Source: Achromobacter xylosoxidans A8
Lineage (GTDB): Bacteria; Pseudomonadota; Gammaproteobacteria; Burkholderiales; Burkholderiaceae_B
NCBI RefSeq assembly: GCF_000165835.1
Contig: NC_014640.1
Span: 2,108,001 to 2,172,000, forward strand
DNA: 64,000 nt
Direction: 5' to 3'
Shown here: in pieces, positions 9,064 to 17,109 of the stretch
How positions within the stretch are numbered: the first letter of the stretch is position 1
Layout: each line of letters opens with the position of its first letter
Notes under the pieces: generated by a model
Database searches by the model: none
What the model was told of the DNA's origin: nothing
Seen by the model: only the letters and a program-made list of their open reading frames with translations
Translations under genes and position numbers: made by a program

Positions 9064-9796
9064 GGCGCGGGCCCAGTCCGGCCAGGCGCCAGGCGCTGCC
9101 GGCCAGGCATTGCCCGACGCCTTTTTCGACCGCGACGCCTTGCAGCTGGCGCGCGAGCTGCCGGGCAAGGTCATCCGGCACCGCGTGGGCGGCCTGTGGC
9201 TGTCGGCCCGCATCATCGAGACCGAAGCCTATTACCTGGAAGAGAAGGGCAGCCATGCGTCGCTGGGGTACACGCACAAGCGACGGGCCCTGTTCATGGA
9301 CGGCGGCACGGTCTACATGTACTACGCCCGTGGCGGCGATTCGCTGAACTTCAGCGCCGGCGGGCCGGGCAATGCCGTGCTGATCAAATCCGCCTATCCC
9401 TGGACGGACACGCTGTCCGGACCGCAGGCGCTGGCCCGCATGCTGCAGTTGAATCCGGATGCGCAGGGGCGGCCGCGGCCGGTCTCCGGCCTGTGCGCCG
9501 GCCAGACCCTGCTGTGCCGGGCGCTGGGCCTGAAAGTGCCGGACTGGGACGCGCGCCGTTTCGATCCGCAGGCACTGTATGTGGAGGATGTGGGGGAATC
9601 GCCCGAGGCCCTGATCTGCACCACGCGCCTGGGCATACCCCTGGGGCGGGACGAACATCTGCACTACCGCTTTGTCGACCCGGGCTACGCCGCCTTCTGC
9701 ACGCGCAATCCGTTGCGCCGCGGACAGCGCGCCGGCCATGACTATGTCTGGGTGGACCGCCAGGGCGTGGTGCTGCGGCAGGCTCCGCAGCCGTAA
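9023..9796 (+). CDS. mpg: DNA-3-methyladenine glycosylase, AAG/MPG family
   Basis: Base-excision repair enzyme that removes alkylated purines, using the AAG/MPG fold rather than the HhH fold of AlkA or Tag. Family motifs: GGLWLSARIIETEAYY (with the catalytic Glu), GSHASLGYTHKRRALFMDGG, TVYMYYARG and NFSAGG. The start is uncertain: the frame can begin at TTG 9023, inside the ArsC-like gene, and there is no ATG before the domain. About 257 residues from that start. It ends the apparent pot operon, a location that gives no functional hint. An aidB gene lies 4 kb downstream, so two alkylation-damage genes are near each other but not in one operon. Confidence 0.87.
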   Translation: MASAKNATANGSPEARAQSGQAPGAAGQALPDAFFDRDALQLARELPGKVIRHRVGGLWLSARIIETEAYYLEEKGSHASLGYTHKRRALFMDGGTVYMYYARGGDSLNFSAGGPGNAVLIKSAYPWTDTLSGPQALARMLQLNPDAQGRPRPVSGLCAGQTLLCRALGLKVPDWDARRFDPQALYVEDVGESPEALICTTRLGIPLGRDEHLHYRFVDPGYAAFCTRNPLRRGQRAGHDYVWVDRQGVVLRQAPQP

Positions 9797-9829
9797 CTGA
9801 CCTGCGCGGTCGCGGTCTGGGCGGGCGCT

Positions 9830-10528
9830 TCAGACAGTGCCGTTGGCGATGCGCTCGGCCAGGGCCGCGCGCATGCGCGCGTACTTGCGCTGGACGCGCC
9901 GGCTGTTCAGGCGCTTGCTCCAGGCATAGATCGGAATCAGGGGCAGTCCGCCGAAGCCGTCGATCAGGTACAGGCCCTGCTTGCCGTCTGCGTTCAGGCC
10001 GCAGGCGATATTGCTGGCGGAGACGTCGTGCAGGACCACGTGGGCGTCGGCCAGGTCCTGGAAGAATTCGTCCAGCTGCGCGCCTAGGGCATCGTCCAGC
10101 TTGCCCGCCCTGGCCAGGTCCGTCACGGTGGGAGCGATGTTGCCGTTGGCGTCGCGGATTTTCTCGACCACCAGGCCCAGGCCCAGGGTGGTTTGGGCAA
10201 CGCCGAGTATGCGCGCCATGGGCACCTGCCATACGCCCGAGGGGCGGGTGGTGGTGGTGACGTATTCGTAGAGTTCGGTCAGGTAGACGCGGTACGCGCT
10301 TTCGCGCTGGTACTGCTTGTACCAGCGCTTGAACGGGCGGGCTTCCAGGTAAATCGCGCGGGCGCGCATGTCCATGACCTTGACGAGCAAGGACGGCATG
10401 TTGGGGTGCTGGAAGATGTGCCGGTCATGGCCGGAGGCGAGCGGCGTGGCGGCGTTCAGGTCCAGCGGCCCGAAGATGGACTGGAAAGACGCCGCGGGCG
10501 TACAGAGGGGGGGATCTGCGGGGTTCAA
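9830..10528 (-). CDS. YrbL-like protein with kinase-like fold
   Basis: A 232-residue protein resembling YrbL, known in enterics as a PhoP-regulated protein of unknown function. The N-terminal part has TPLASGHDRHIFQHP followed by a Lys in LLVKVMD, like the ATP-binding part of a kinase. Further on, VVLHDVSASNIACG resembles a kinase catalytic loop and LYLIDGFGG the DFG region. The frame begins with TTG at 10528 without a good ribosome site. An ATG further in would remove the glycine-rich part, so the long form is preferred. It stands alone and diverges from rmuC. Confidence 0.7.
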   Translation of the reverse strand: MNPADPPLCTPAASFQSIFGPLDLNAATPLASGHDRHIFQHPNMPSLLVKVMDMRARAIYLEARPFKRWYKQYQRESAYRVYLTELYEYVTTTTRPSGVWQVPMARILGVAQTTLGLGLVVEKIRDANGNIAPTVTDLARAGKLDDALGAQLDEFFQDLADAHVVLHDVSASNIACGLNADGKQGLYLIDGFGGLPLIPIYAWSKRLNSRRVQRKYARMRAALAERIANGTV

Positions 10529-10668
10529 GAGGAGATCAAGCCTGTTTGGATGCTCCCAAGTTTAATCCTTGAGCCGGAGCATGAGTCCGCCAGATGCCGA
10601 ATCTCGGTCGGATTTACCTGGGAAGACGTGGTCGGAGTCCTACAATCCCGGCTTTGGAGACGCATCTT

Positions 10669-12051
10669 TTGAACGACATTCATCTGCTTTGGATCGCCGC
10701 GGGCGGCGCTGTTCTGGCCTTTCTGGCGGCCTTGCTGGCCTGGCTGCGCCCGCCCGCAAGGGACGACCGGCTCGACGCGCTGCTGGAAAGCCTGGAGCGG
10801 ACCGAGCGCGCGCTGCGTTCCGACATCGCGGAAGGCCAGCGCGGCCTGCGCAGCGAATTCGCGGACTCCACGCGCGCCCTGCGGGTGGAACTGTCGCAGT
10901 CGCATGGCGACTTGCGCGCCGGGCTGTCGCGCGATGCCCAGGCCGCGCGCGCGGAGTCGGCGGAATCCCTGGCGCGCTTCGCCGCAGGTTTCTCCGAGCA
11001 GTTGCAGGGCCTCATCCAGATCAACGAGCGGCGCCTGATGGAAGTGCGCGCCACGGTGGATCAGCGCCTGCAATCGTTGCAAACCGACAACAGCGCCAAG
11101 CTCGATGAAATGCGCCGCACCGTGGACGAAAAGCTCCACGCCACGCTGGAGCAGCGCCTGGGCGAGTCCTTCAAGCTGGTGTCGGACCGCCTGGAGGCCG
11201 TGCACAAGGGCCTGGGCGAAATGCAGGCGCTGGCTGCCGGCGTGGGCGACCTGAAACGGGTGCTGACCAACGTGAAGTCGCGCGGCACCTGGGGCGAAGT
11301 GCAACTGGCCAGGCTGATCGAGGACAACATGACGCCGGACCAGTACGCCAGCAATATCAAGCCCGTGCCGGGCAGCGACGCGGTGGTGGAGTTCGCCATC
11401 CGCCTGCCGGGACGCGGCGACGGCGGCGAACCTGTCTGGCTGCCGATCGACGCCAAGTTCCCCAAGGAAGAGTACGAGCGCCTCATGGACGCGCAGGAAG
11501 CCGCGGACACCGAAGGCGTGAAGAACGCCGGGGCTGCGCTGGGCCGTGCGGTCGAATTGCAGGCGCGCCTGATCGCCGGGAAGTACGTGGCGCCGCCGCA
11601 CACCACCGACTTCGCCATCATGTTCCTGCCCACCGAAAGCCTGTATGCCGAGGTGTTGCGCCGCCCGGGCCTGCTGGACAAGCTGCACGACCTGCGCGTC
11701 AACGTGGCCGGCCCCAGCAACCTGGCGGCGTTGCTGAACAGCCTGCAGATGGGTTTCCGCACCTTGGCCATCGAGCAGCGCTCGTCCGAGGTCTGGCAGG
11801 TGCTGCGCGCGGTCAAGACGGAATTCGGCAAGTTCGGCGAATCCCTGGCCAGCGTCAAGAAGACGCTGGACACCGCCAGCAACAAGATCGGCCAGACGGA
11901 AGTCCGTACCCGCGCCATGCTCAAGAACTTGAAGGCCGTCGAGGCGCTGCCCGAAGCCGATGCCCGGCTCCTGCTGGGCGCGGTGGACGAGGGCGCTGCC
12001 GCGGACGACGAGGAAGACCAGGAGGGGCTGCAGGCCGCGGGCCCGAACTGA
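10669..12051 (+). CDS. rmuC: DNA recombination protein RmuC
   Basis: Membrane-anchored RmuC-family protein (460 residues), thought to limit inversions at short inverted repeats. A single N-terminal membrane helix (LLWIAAGGAVLAFLAALLAWL) is followed by a long coiled coil rich in Arg, Glu and Leu (about residues 35-190). The PD-(D/E)XK-like core follows, with NVKSRGTWGEVQLARLIED and VWLPIDAKFPKEEYERL. The start is TTG at 10669, chosen because GGAGA sits eight bases upstream and the membrane helix follows directly. A TACAAT at 10641-10646 is a possible -10 box. Confidence 0.92.
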   Translation: MNDIHLLWIAAGGAVLAFLAALLAWLRPPARDDRLDALLESLERTERALRSDIAEGQRGLRSEFADSTRALRVELSQSHGDLRAGLSRDAQAARAESAESLARFAAGFSEQLQGLIQINERRLMEVRATVDQRLQSLQTDNSAKLDEMRRTVDEKLHATLEQRLGESFKLVSDRLEAVHKGLGEMQALAAGVGDLKRVLTNVKSRGTWGEVQLARLIEDNMTPDQYASNIKPVPGSDAVVEFAIRLPGRGDGGEPVWLPIDAKFPKEEYERLMDAQEAADTEGVKNAGAALGRAVELQARLIAGKYVAPPHTTDFAIMFLPTESLYAEVLRRPGLLDKLHDLRVNVAGPSNLAALLNSLQMGFRTLAIEQRSSEVWQVLRAVKTEFGKFGESLASVKKTLDTASNKIGQTEVRTRAMLKNLKAVEALPEADARLLLGAVDEGAAADDEEDQEGLQAAGPN

Positions 12052-12156
12052 TCCGGCCGAAACGGCATCGCAGGGGCGCGCGCTTGTTGCCCGCCGCGAC
12101 TGCCGATATCCTGGCGCTAGCGGCGATCCGCCGTCGACACCTGGAGCATTGCAAGC

Positions 12157-13686
12157 ATGAGCACCGCTGAACGCCATGATTCCTCCACCCTGGACGCGAC
12201 GGCGCTGGGCGCCGATATCGCGCAAGGGGCCACCACTGCGCTTGCTGCGATGCAGCAGGCGGTGGACCGGGTGGCGGCCCGCAATCCCTCGATCAACGCC
12301 GCCTGCGGCCTGCAGGCGGAAATCGGCCTGCGGTTGGCGCAGTCGCTGGACGAGGATCTCGCCGGTATGTCGCAGGCGCAGCGCTCGGCGCAGCTGCAGG
12401 ACCGTCCGTTCCTGGGCGTACCCACCTTGCTCAAGGACCTGGGCACCGCCGCGCTGGGCCTGCCCAGCGCCATGGGCTCGGTGCTTTATGGCCAGGTGGT
12501 ATGGAATGTCGACGCCGAGATCGTCAAGCGCTACCGCCGCGCCGGCCTGATTCCGTTCGGCCGCACGACCAGCGCAGAGCTGGGCCTGAGTCCCACCACC
12601 GAATCCCCGGTCTACGGCCCGGCCACGCAGAATCCCTGGAAGACCGGCCACAGCGCGGGCGGATCCAGCGGCGGCGCGGGCGCGGCGCTGGCCAGCGGCA
12701 TGGTGCGCATCGCCCATGGCAGCGATGGCGGCGGGTCGATCCGCATTCCTGCGTCCTGCTGCGGCGTGCTGGGCCTGAAGCCCTCGCGGGGCCTGATGCC
12801 GCTGGGCCCGCTGAAGGGAGAGGGCTGGGGCGGCCTGGCCACCGAACACATGATGACCCTGTCGGTGCGCGACTGCGCGGCGTCGCTGGACATCAGCGCT
12901 GGCGCCGACGTGGGCGCGCCTTATGCCGCGCCGGCGCTGCCCGCGGACTCCTACCGCGCCGTGGTGGCGCGCATCGCGGCCGATCCGCAGTCGGCCGCAC
13001 GGCGCCGCATCGCCTTCGTCAACACGACCTACGAGGGCGAGGCCATCCATCCCGAAGTGGCGGCGACGGTGGACGAGGCCGTCCGCCTCTTTGCTTCGCT
13101 GGGCCATGAACTGGCGCCCGCCGCGCCGCCGGTGGGCTCCGAGGAGGTCTTGTCGCCCATGCTGCCGCTGATCGCAAGCGCGGCGGCCAATGCCATCGAC
13201 GCCTTCGTGGCCGCGCGCGGCCGACGGCTGGCCGCCGATGAACTGCAGCCGACCACGCTGGGCGCGCGCGAATACGCCCGCGCGATCTCCGGCGCGCAAT
13301 ACGTGGCCTGCGTCGATACCTGCCACGAGATCACGCGCCGGGTCGGCCGCTTCCTGGAGCGCGACGGCGCGCAGGGCTATGACCTGTTCCTGAGCCCGGT
13401 GCTGGCGCAGCCGCCGGCGCCCATCGGCCGCTACGCCATGGACAATGCCGACTACCTGGCCTACCGTTTGGGCAAGAAGGGCGTCATCGGCTATTCGCCG
13501 TTTGCGCCTTTGGCCAACCTGACCGGCATGCCCGCCATCTCCATCCCCTTCGGCATGTCGTCCGACGGCCTGCCCATCGGCATCCAAGTCATGGGGCCGC
13601 TGGGCAGCGAGGCGATGCTGCTGGAACTGGCGGCGCAGGTCGAGGCGCTGCGGCCCTGGGCCCTGGTGGCGCCGATGGCCAGGTAG
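12157..13686 (+). CDS. Amidase signature enzyme
   Basis: Serine amidohydrolase of the amidase-signature superfamily (509 residues). It has the Lys in FLGVPTLLKDLG, the Gly/Ser-rich signature HSAGGSSGGAGAALASG and the following HGSDGGGSIRIPASCCG, giving the Ser-cisSer-Lys triad. The C-terminal part (PFAPLANLTGMPAISIPFG) also fits. There is no signal peptide, so it is cytoplasmic. The substrate cannot be named; it is too long for GatA and has no GatB/GatC neighbours. ATG at 12157 is preceded by CTGGAG. Confidence 0.88.
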   Translation: MSTAERHDSSTLDATALGADIAQGATTALAAMQQAVDRVAARNPSINAACGLQAEIGLRLAQSLDEDLAGMSQAQRSAQLQDRPFLGVPTLLKDLGTAALGLPSAMGSVLYGQVVWNVDAEIVKRYRRAGLIPFGRTTSAELGLSPTTESPVYGPATQNPWKTGHSAGGSSGGAGAALASGMVRIAHGSDGGGSIRIPASCCGVLGLKPSRGLMPLGPLKGEGWGGLATEHMMTLSVRDCAASLDISAGADVGAPYAAPALPADSYRAVVARIAADPQSAARRRIAFVNTTYEGEAIHPEVAATVDEAVRLFASLGHELAPAAPPVGSEEVLSPMLPLIASAAANAIDAFVAARGRRLAADELQPTTLGAREYARAISGAQYVACVDTCHEITRRVGRFLERDGAQGYDLFLSPVLAQPPAPIGRYAMDNADYLAYRLGKKGVIGYSPFAPLANLTGMPAISIPFGMSSDGLPIGIQVMGPLGSEAMLLELAAQVEALRPWALVAPMAR

Positions 13687-13750
13687 GGCGCAAGGGGCAG
13701 ACCGCGCCGCGGGCCAGCGGCGCATCAATGGACCGATCCAGGGAGCCGCC

Positions 13751-15412
13751 ATGTCATCGTTTGCGACGCACGCCGTATCCAACCAGGTGCCGCCCCTGGA
13801 GGACTACTCCCTGTACGAGACCGATCCGGCCTTGCGCGAGGCGGTGCGGCGCGAAGGCGCGCAAGCCTGGGTGTCAGACTTGGCGGCGCATGGCGCCTGG
13901 CTGGGCCGGGCGCAGACGCTGGAGGCCGGCGCCCAGGCCAACCGCTGCCCGCCGCGCCTGATCAGCTACGACCGCGGCGGCCACCGCATCGACCGCGTCG
14001 AATTCCACCCGTCATGGAATCTGCTGATGGGCGGCATCATGGCGCGCGGCCTGCACAGCCGCGCCTGGGCGCAGCCCGAGCCGGGCGCGCAGGTGGCGCG
14101 GGCAGCCGCCTATGTGATGCAGGGGCAGGTCGAGGCGGGCACCTTGTGTCCCACCACCATGACTTTCGCGGCGGTGCCGCTGCTGCAGCGCGAACCCCCA
14201 GGCGTGGTGGATTTCGGCGGGCAGTGGCTGAACGCCTTGTATTCCCGCGAGTTCGACGGCGCCGACGCGCCGCTGGCCGCCAAGCGCTCGGCCCTCATCG
14301 GCATGGGCCTGACCGAAAAGCAGGGCGGCTCCGACCTGCGCGCCGTCACCACGCGCGCCACGCCGGTGGGCGCGGCCGGCCGTGGACGCGCCTATCTGCT
14401 GGTCGGACACAAATGGTTTTTCTCGGTGCCGCAAGCCGACGCACACCTGGTGTTGGCGCAGACCGATGAAGGGCTCAGCTGCTTTTTCGTGCCGCGCTGG
14501 ATACCGGACGGGCCGCGCAATGCGGTGCGCGTGCGCCGGCTGAAGGACAAGCTTGGCAATCGCAGCAATGCCAGCGCCGAGGTCGAATTCGAGGACGCCT
14601 GGGGCGTCATGGTGGGCGAACCGGGCCGCGGCCTGACGGTGCTGCTGGAGATGGCGGCCACCACGCGCCTGGATTGCGTGTTGGGCAGCGCGGCGCTGCT
14701 GCGGCAGGCGCTGGTGCAGTCGGTCCATCATGCGCGGCATCGGCGCGCCTTCGGCAAGCCCCTGATCGATCAGCCCCTCATGCGCAACGTGCTGGTTGAC
14801 CTGGCGCTCGAAAGCGAGGCGGCCATGGCGCTGGGCCTGCGGCTGGCGCGCGCGGTGGACGAACGCGCCGACGCCTCAGCGCGGGCCCTGGTCCGCGTGG
14901 GTACGCCCGCCGCCAAACTGTGGGTCTGCAAGCGCGCCATCGCCGCGGTGGCCGAATGCATGGAGGTCTGCGGCGGCAACGGCTACGTGGACGACGGTCC
15001 CATGCCCAGGCTTTACCGCGAAACGCCGGTCAACTCCATCTGGGAAGGTTCCGGCAACGTGATGGCGCTGGACGTGCTGCGGGCCTTGCAGCGCGAGGCC
15101 GCAGCGCTGCCTGCACTGGAGCGCGAGTTCGGGCAGGCGACGGGGCAGTACCAGGACTTCGACGACGCGCTGACGCGCTGGCGGGCCTTGTTGGCCGACG
15201 AGGCCCAGGCCGAGTTCCAGGCGCGCCGCATCGCTGCAGGTCTGGCGCGGCTGTGGCAGGCCGCCTTGCTGATCCAGCATGCGCCCGCGCCGGTGGCGCA
15301 AGCCTTCGCCGCCAGCCGCCTGAACACGCGCGGCGGCGTGTTCGGCGAACTCGCCGCCGGCACGGATGCCCAGGCGATCCTGGCGCGGGCGTGGCCCGCC
15401 GCCGCATGCTAA
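13751..15412 (+). CDS. aidB: AidB-type acyl-CoA dehydrogenase (alkylation response)
   Basis: Flavoprotein of 553 residues with the acyl-CoA dehydrogenase fold. The pattern is that of AidB rather than a catabolic enzyme: [21 protein letters not shown] (FAD/substrate region), [20 protein letters not shown], and [32 protein letters not shown]. AidB is part of the adaptive response to alkylating agents in E. coli and binds DNA. It stands alone here, with rpiA 37 bases downstream. The promoter was not identified. Confidence 0.88.
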   Translation: MSSFATHAVSNQVPPLEDYSLYETDPALREAVRREGAQAWVSDLAAHGAWLGRAQTLEAGAQANRCPPRLISYDRGGHRIDRVEFHPSWNLLMGGIMARGLHSRAWAQPEPGAQVARAAAYVMQGQVEAGTLCPTTMTFAAVPLLQREPPGVVDFGGQWLNALYSREFDGADAPLAAKRSALIGMGLTEKQGGSDLRAVTTRATPVGAAGRGRAYLLVGHKWFFSVPQADAHLVLAQTDEGLSCFFVPRWIPDGPRNAVRVRRLKDKLGNRSNASAEVEFEDAWGVMVGEPGRGLTVLLEMAATTRLDCVLGSAALLRQALVQSVHHARHRRAFGKPLIDQPLMRNVLVDLALESEAAMALGLRLARAVDERADASARALVRVGTPAAKLWVCKRAIAAVAECMEVCGGNGYVDDGPMPRLYRETPVNSIWEGSGNVMALDVLRALQREAAALPALEREFGQATGQYQDFDDALTRWRALLADEAQAEFQARRIAAGLARLWQAALLIQHAPAPVAQAFAASRLNTRGGVFGELAAGTDAQAILARAWPAAAC

Positions 15413-15449
15413 ATTTCCTGGCTCGAGCAACCTTCCCGCATTTTTCGCC

Positions 15450-16130
15450 ATGCTTTCCCAGCAAGAACTCAAGCAGCAAGCCGCCGACGCGGCCCTGGAA
15501 TTCGTTGAACAGGTCGCCGGCCCGGACGCCATCATCGGCGTGGGCACGGGGTCCACGGCCGATCTCTTCATCGATGGCCTGGCCCGTTTCAAGGGCCGGA
15601 TCGGCGGCACGGTGGCCAGCTCCGAGCGCAGCGCCGCCCGGCTGGCCGGGCATGGACTGAAGGTGCTGGACCTGAACGACATCACGACGATGCCGATCTA
15701 TGTCGACGGCGCCGACGAGATCGACGCCAACCTGCACATGATCAAGGGCGGCGGCGGCGCGCTGACGCGCGAGAAGATCGTGGCCTCGGTGGCCGGGCGC
15801 TTCATCTGCATCGCCGACGAATCCAAGCTGGTGCAGACCATGGGCAAGTTCCCGCTTCCGGTCGAAGTCATTCCCATGGCCCGCGAGTCCGTGGCGCGCG
15901 CCCTGGCGATGCTGGGCGGCCAGCCCAAGCTGCGCGAGGGATTCGTCACCGATAACGGCAACATCATCCTGGACGTGTCCGGCCTGTCCATCACCGACGC
16001 GCAGGGCCTCGAAGCCCGCGTCAACAACCTGGCGGGCGTGGTGACTTGCGGCCTGTTCGCGATCGCCGGCGCCGACGTGGCGCTGCTGGCCACGCAGAAC
16101 GGCATCCGCCGCCTGGATCGCCGCGCCTGA
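15450..16130 (+). CDS. rpiA: Ribose-5-phosphate isomerase A
   Basis: Interconverts ribose 5-phosphate and ribulose 5-phosphate in the pentose phosphate pathway. At 226 residues it is a normal length. Motifs: [15 protein letters not shown] near the N-terminus, YVDGADEID with the catalytic acids, [11 protein letters not shown], and [12 protein letters not shown] at 15450 is used because an upstream in-frame extension reads through the end of aidB with no similarity to RpiA. Confidence 0.96.
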   Translation: MLSQQELKQQAADAALEFVEQVAGPDAIIGVGTGSTADLFIDGLARFKGRIGGTVASSERSAARLAGHGLKVLDLNDITTMPIYVDGADEIDANLHMIKGGGGALTREKIVASVAGRFICIADESKLVQTMGKFPLPVEVIPMARESVARALAMLGGQPKLREGFVTDNGNIILDVSGLSITDAQGLEARVNNLAGVVTCGLFAIAGADVALLATQNGIRRLDRRA

Positions 16131-16203
16131 GACCTGCCGCGGCTCCTGGACCCGGCACCCCGGCCGCCTTGCCTTGCAGGCGCCCGGGGGCGCATTCATA
16201 ATC

Positions 16204-16221
16204 CTGTCACACTTGGGTCAT
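16204..16221 (+). promoter_or_regulatory. Possible Pho box upstream of phoU
   Basis: Two heptamers resembling the PhoB half-site CTGTCAT occur 11 bases apart: CTGTCAC at 16204-16210 and GGGTCAT at 16215-16221. The 11-base repeat is the known geometry of a Pho box. It lies about 80 bases before the phoU ATG. The second copy is imperfect, so this is a suggestion only. Confidence 0.4.
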
Positions 16222-16303
16222 AACCTTGCGGGTTGTGCAGGCCCACCTTGTAATTTCCTTTTTTCAGGGCAGTGCAATGAGACCAACCACGCAGGGAGCC
16301 CGG

Positions 16304-17026
16304 ATGTCGGAGCATACAAACAAGCAGTTCGATGCGGACCTCGAAAGCGTCCGTTCGCAGTTCCTGCAAATGGGCGGCTTGGTGGAAGCCATGATCCAGG
16401 AGGCCATCGACGCGCTCGCCAGCGGCGACATGTCCTTGGTCGACAAGGTTCGTGAGCGGGAAAAGGAAGTCAACCGCCACGAAGTCGAAATCGACGAAAG
16501 CATCAGCCGCATCCTGGCGCGCCACCAGCCCACCGCCATCGACCTGCGCATGCTGATGGCCGTGTCCAAGATGCTGACCGACATGGAGCGTTCCGGCGAT
16601 GAAGCCGAGAAGGTCGCCACCGTCGCGCGCCGCATCCACGAGGCTGAGCTGCGCCATATTCCGGTGATCGAACTGCGCCACATGGCCGCCGCAGTCCGCA
16701 CCATGCTGCATCAGGCATTGGACGCGTTCGCCCGCCTGGATCCCATCCAGGCCGCGGCCGTCGTGCGCAGCGACAAGGAAGTGGACAAGGAATGGAAGGG
16801 CGCGCTGCGCCACCTGATCACCTACATGATCGAGGATCCGCGCACCATTTCGCGCGCCATCGACATGATCTTCATCGCGCGCGCGCTGGAACGCATCGGC
16901 GACCACGCCAAGAACATGTCCGAGCGCGTCATTTACATGGTCAAGGGTGCCGACGTGCGCCACACCGGCGTGAAGAACACCGAGCGCCTGGCGCGCGGCG
17001 AAGAAGAAGAGGGCACGGAAGAGTAA
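16304..17026 (+). CDS. phoU: Phosphate signalling protein PhoU
   Basis: Cytoplasmic negative regulator linking the Pst phosphate transporter to the PhoR/PhoB pair. The 240 residues form the usual two PhoU repeats of three helices, with conserved metal-binding acids in DKVREREKEVNRHEVEID and VRSDKEVDKEWK, and ERIGDHAKNMSE near the C-terminus. ATG at 16304 is preferred because GGGAG lies five bases upstream and the length matches PhoU; ATG 16277 is a weaker choice. No pst or phoBR genes are beside it, unlike the common pst-phoU arrangement. A strong terminator follows. Confidence 0.95.
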   Translation: MSEHTNKQFDADLESVRSQFLQMGGLVEAMIQEAIDALASGDMSLVDKVREREKEVNRHEVEIDESISRILARHQPTAIDLRMLMAVSKMLTDMERSGDEAEKVATVARRIHEAELRHIPVIELRHMAAAVRTMLHQALDAFARLDPIQAAAVVRSDKEVDKEWKGALRHLITYMIEDPRTISRAIDMIFIARALERIGDHAKNMSERVIYMVKGADVRHTGVKNTERLARGEEEEGTEE

Positions 17027-17039
17027 TCATCGCTGTCGG

Positions 17040-17067
17040 ACGCCCGGCGGGTTCTCGCCGGGCGTTT
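17040..17067 (+). terminator. Rho-independent terminator after phoU
   Basis: Perfect 10-bp stem (ACGCCCGGCG pairing with CGCCGGGCGT) around a six-base loop, followed by a short T run. It lies 14 bases after the phoU stop. Confidence 0.8.
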
Positions 17068-17109
17068 GGCGTCGAAGCCTGCGTTGCGGCGTCCCTCAGA
17101 CGCCTCGCG

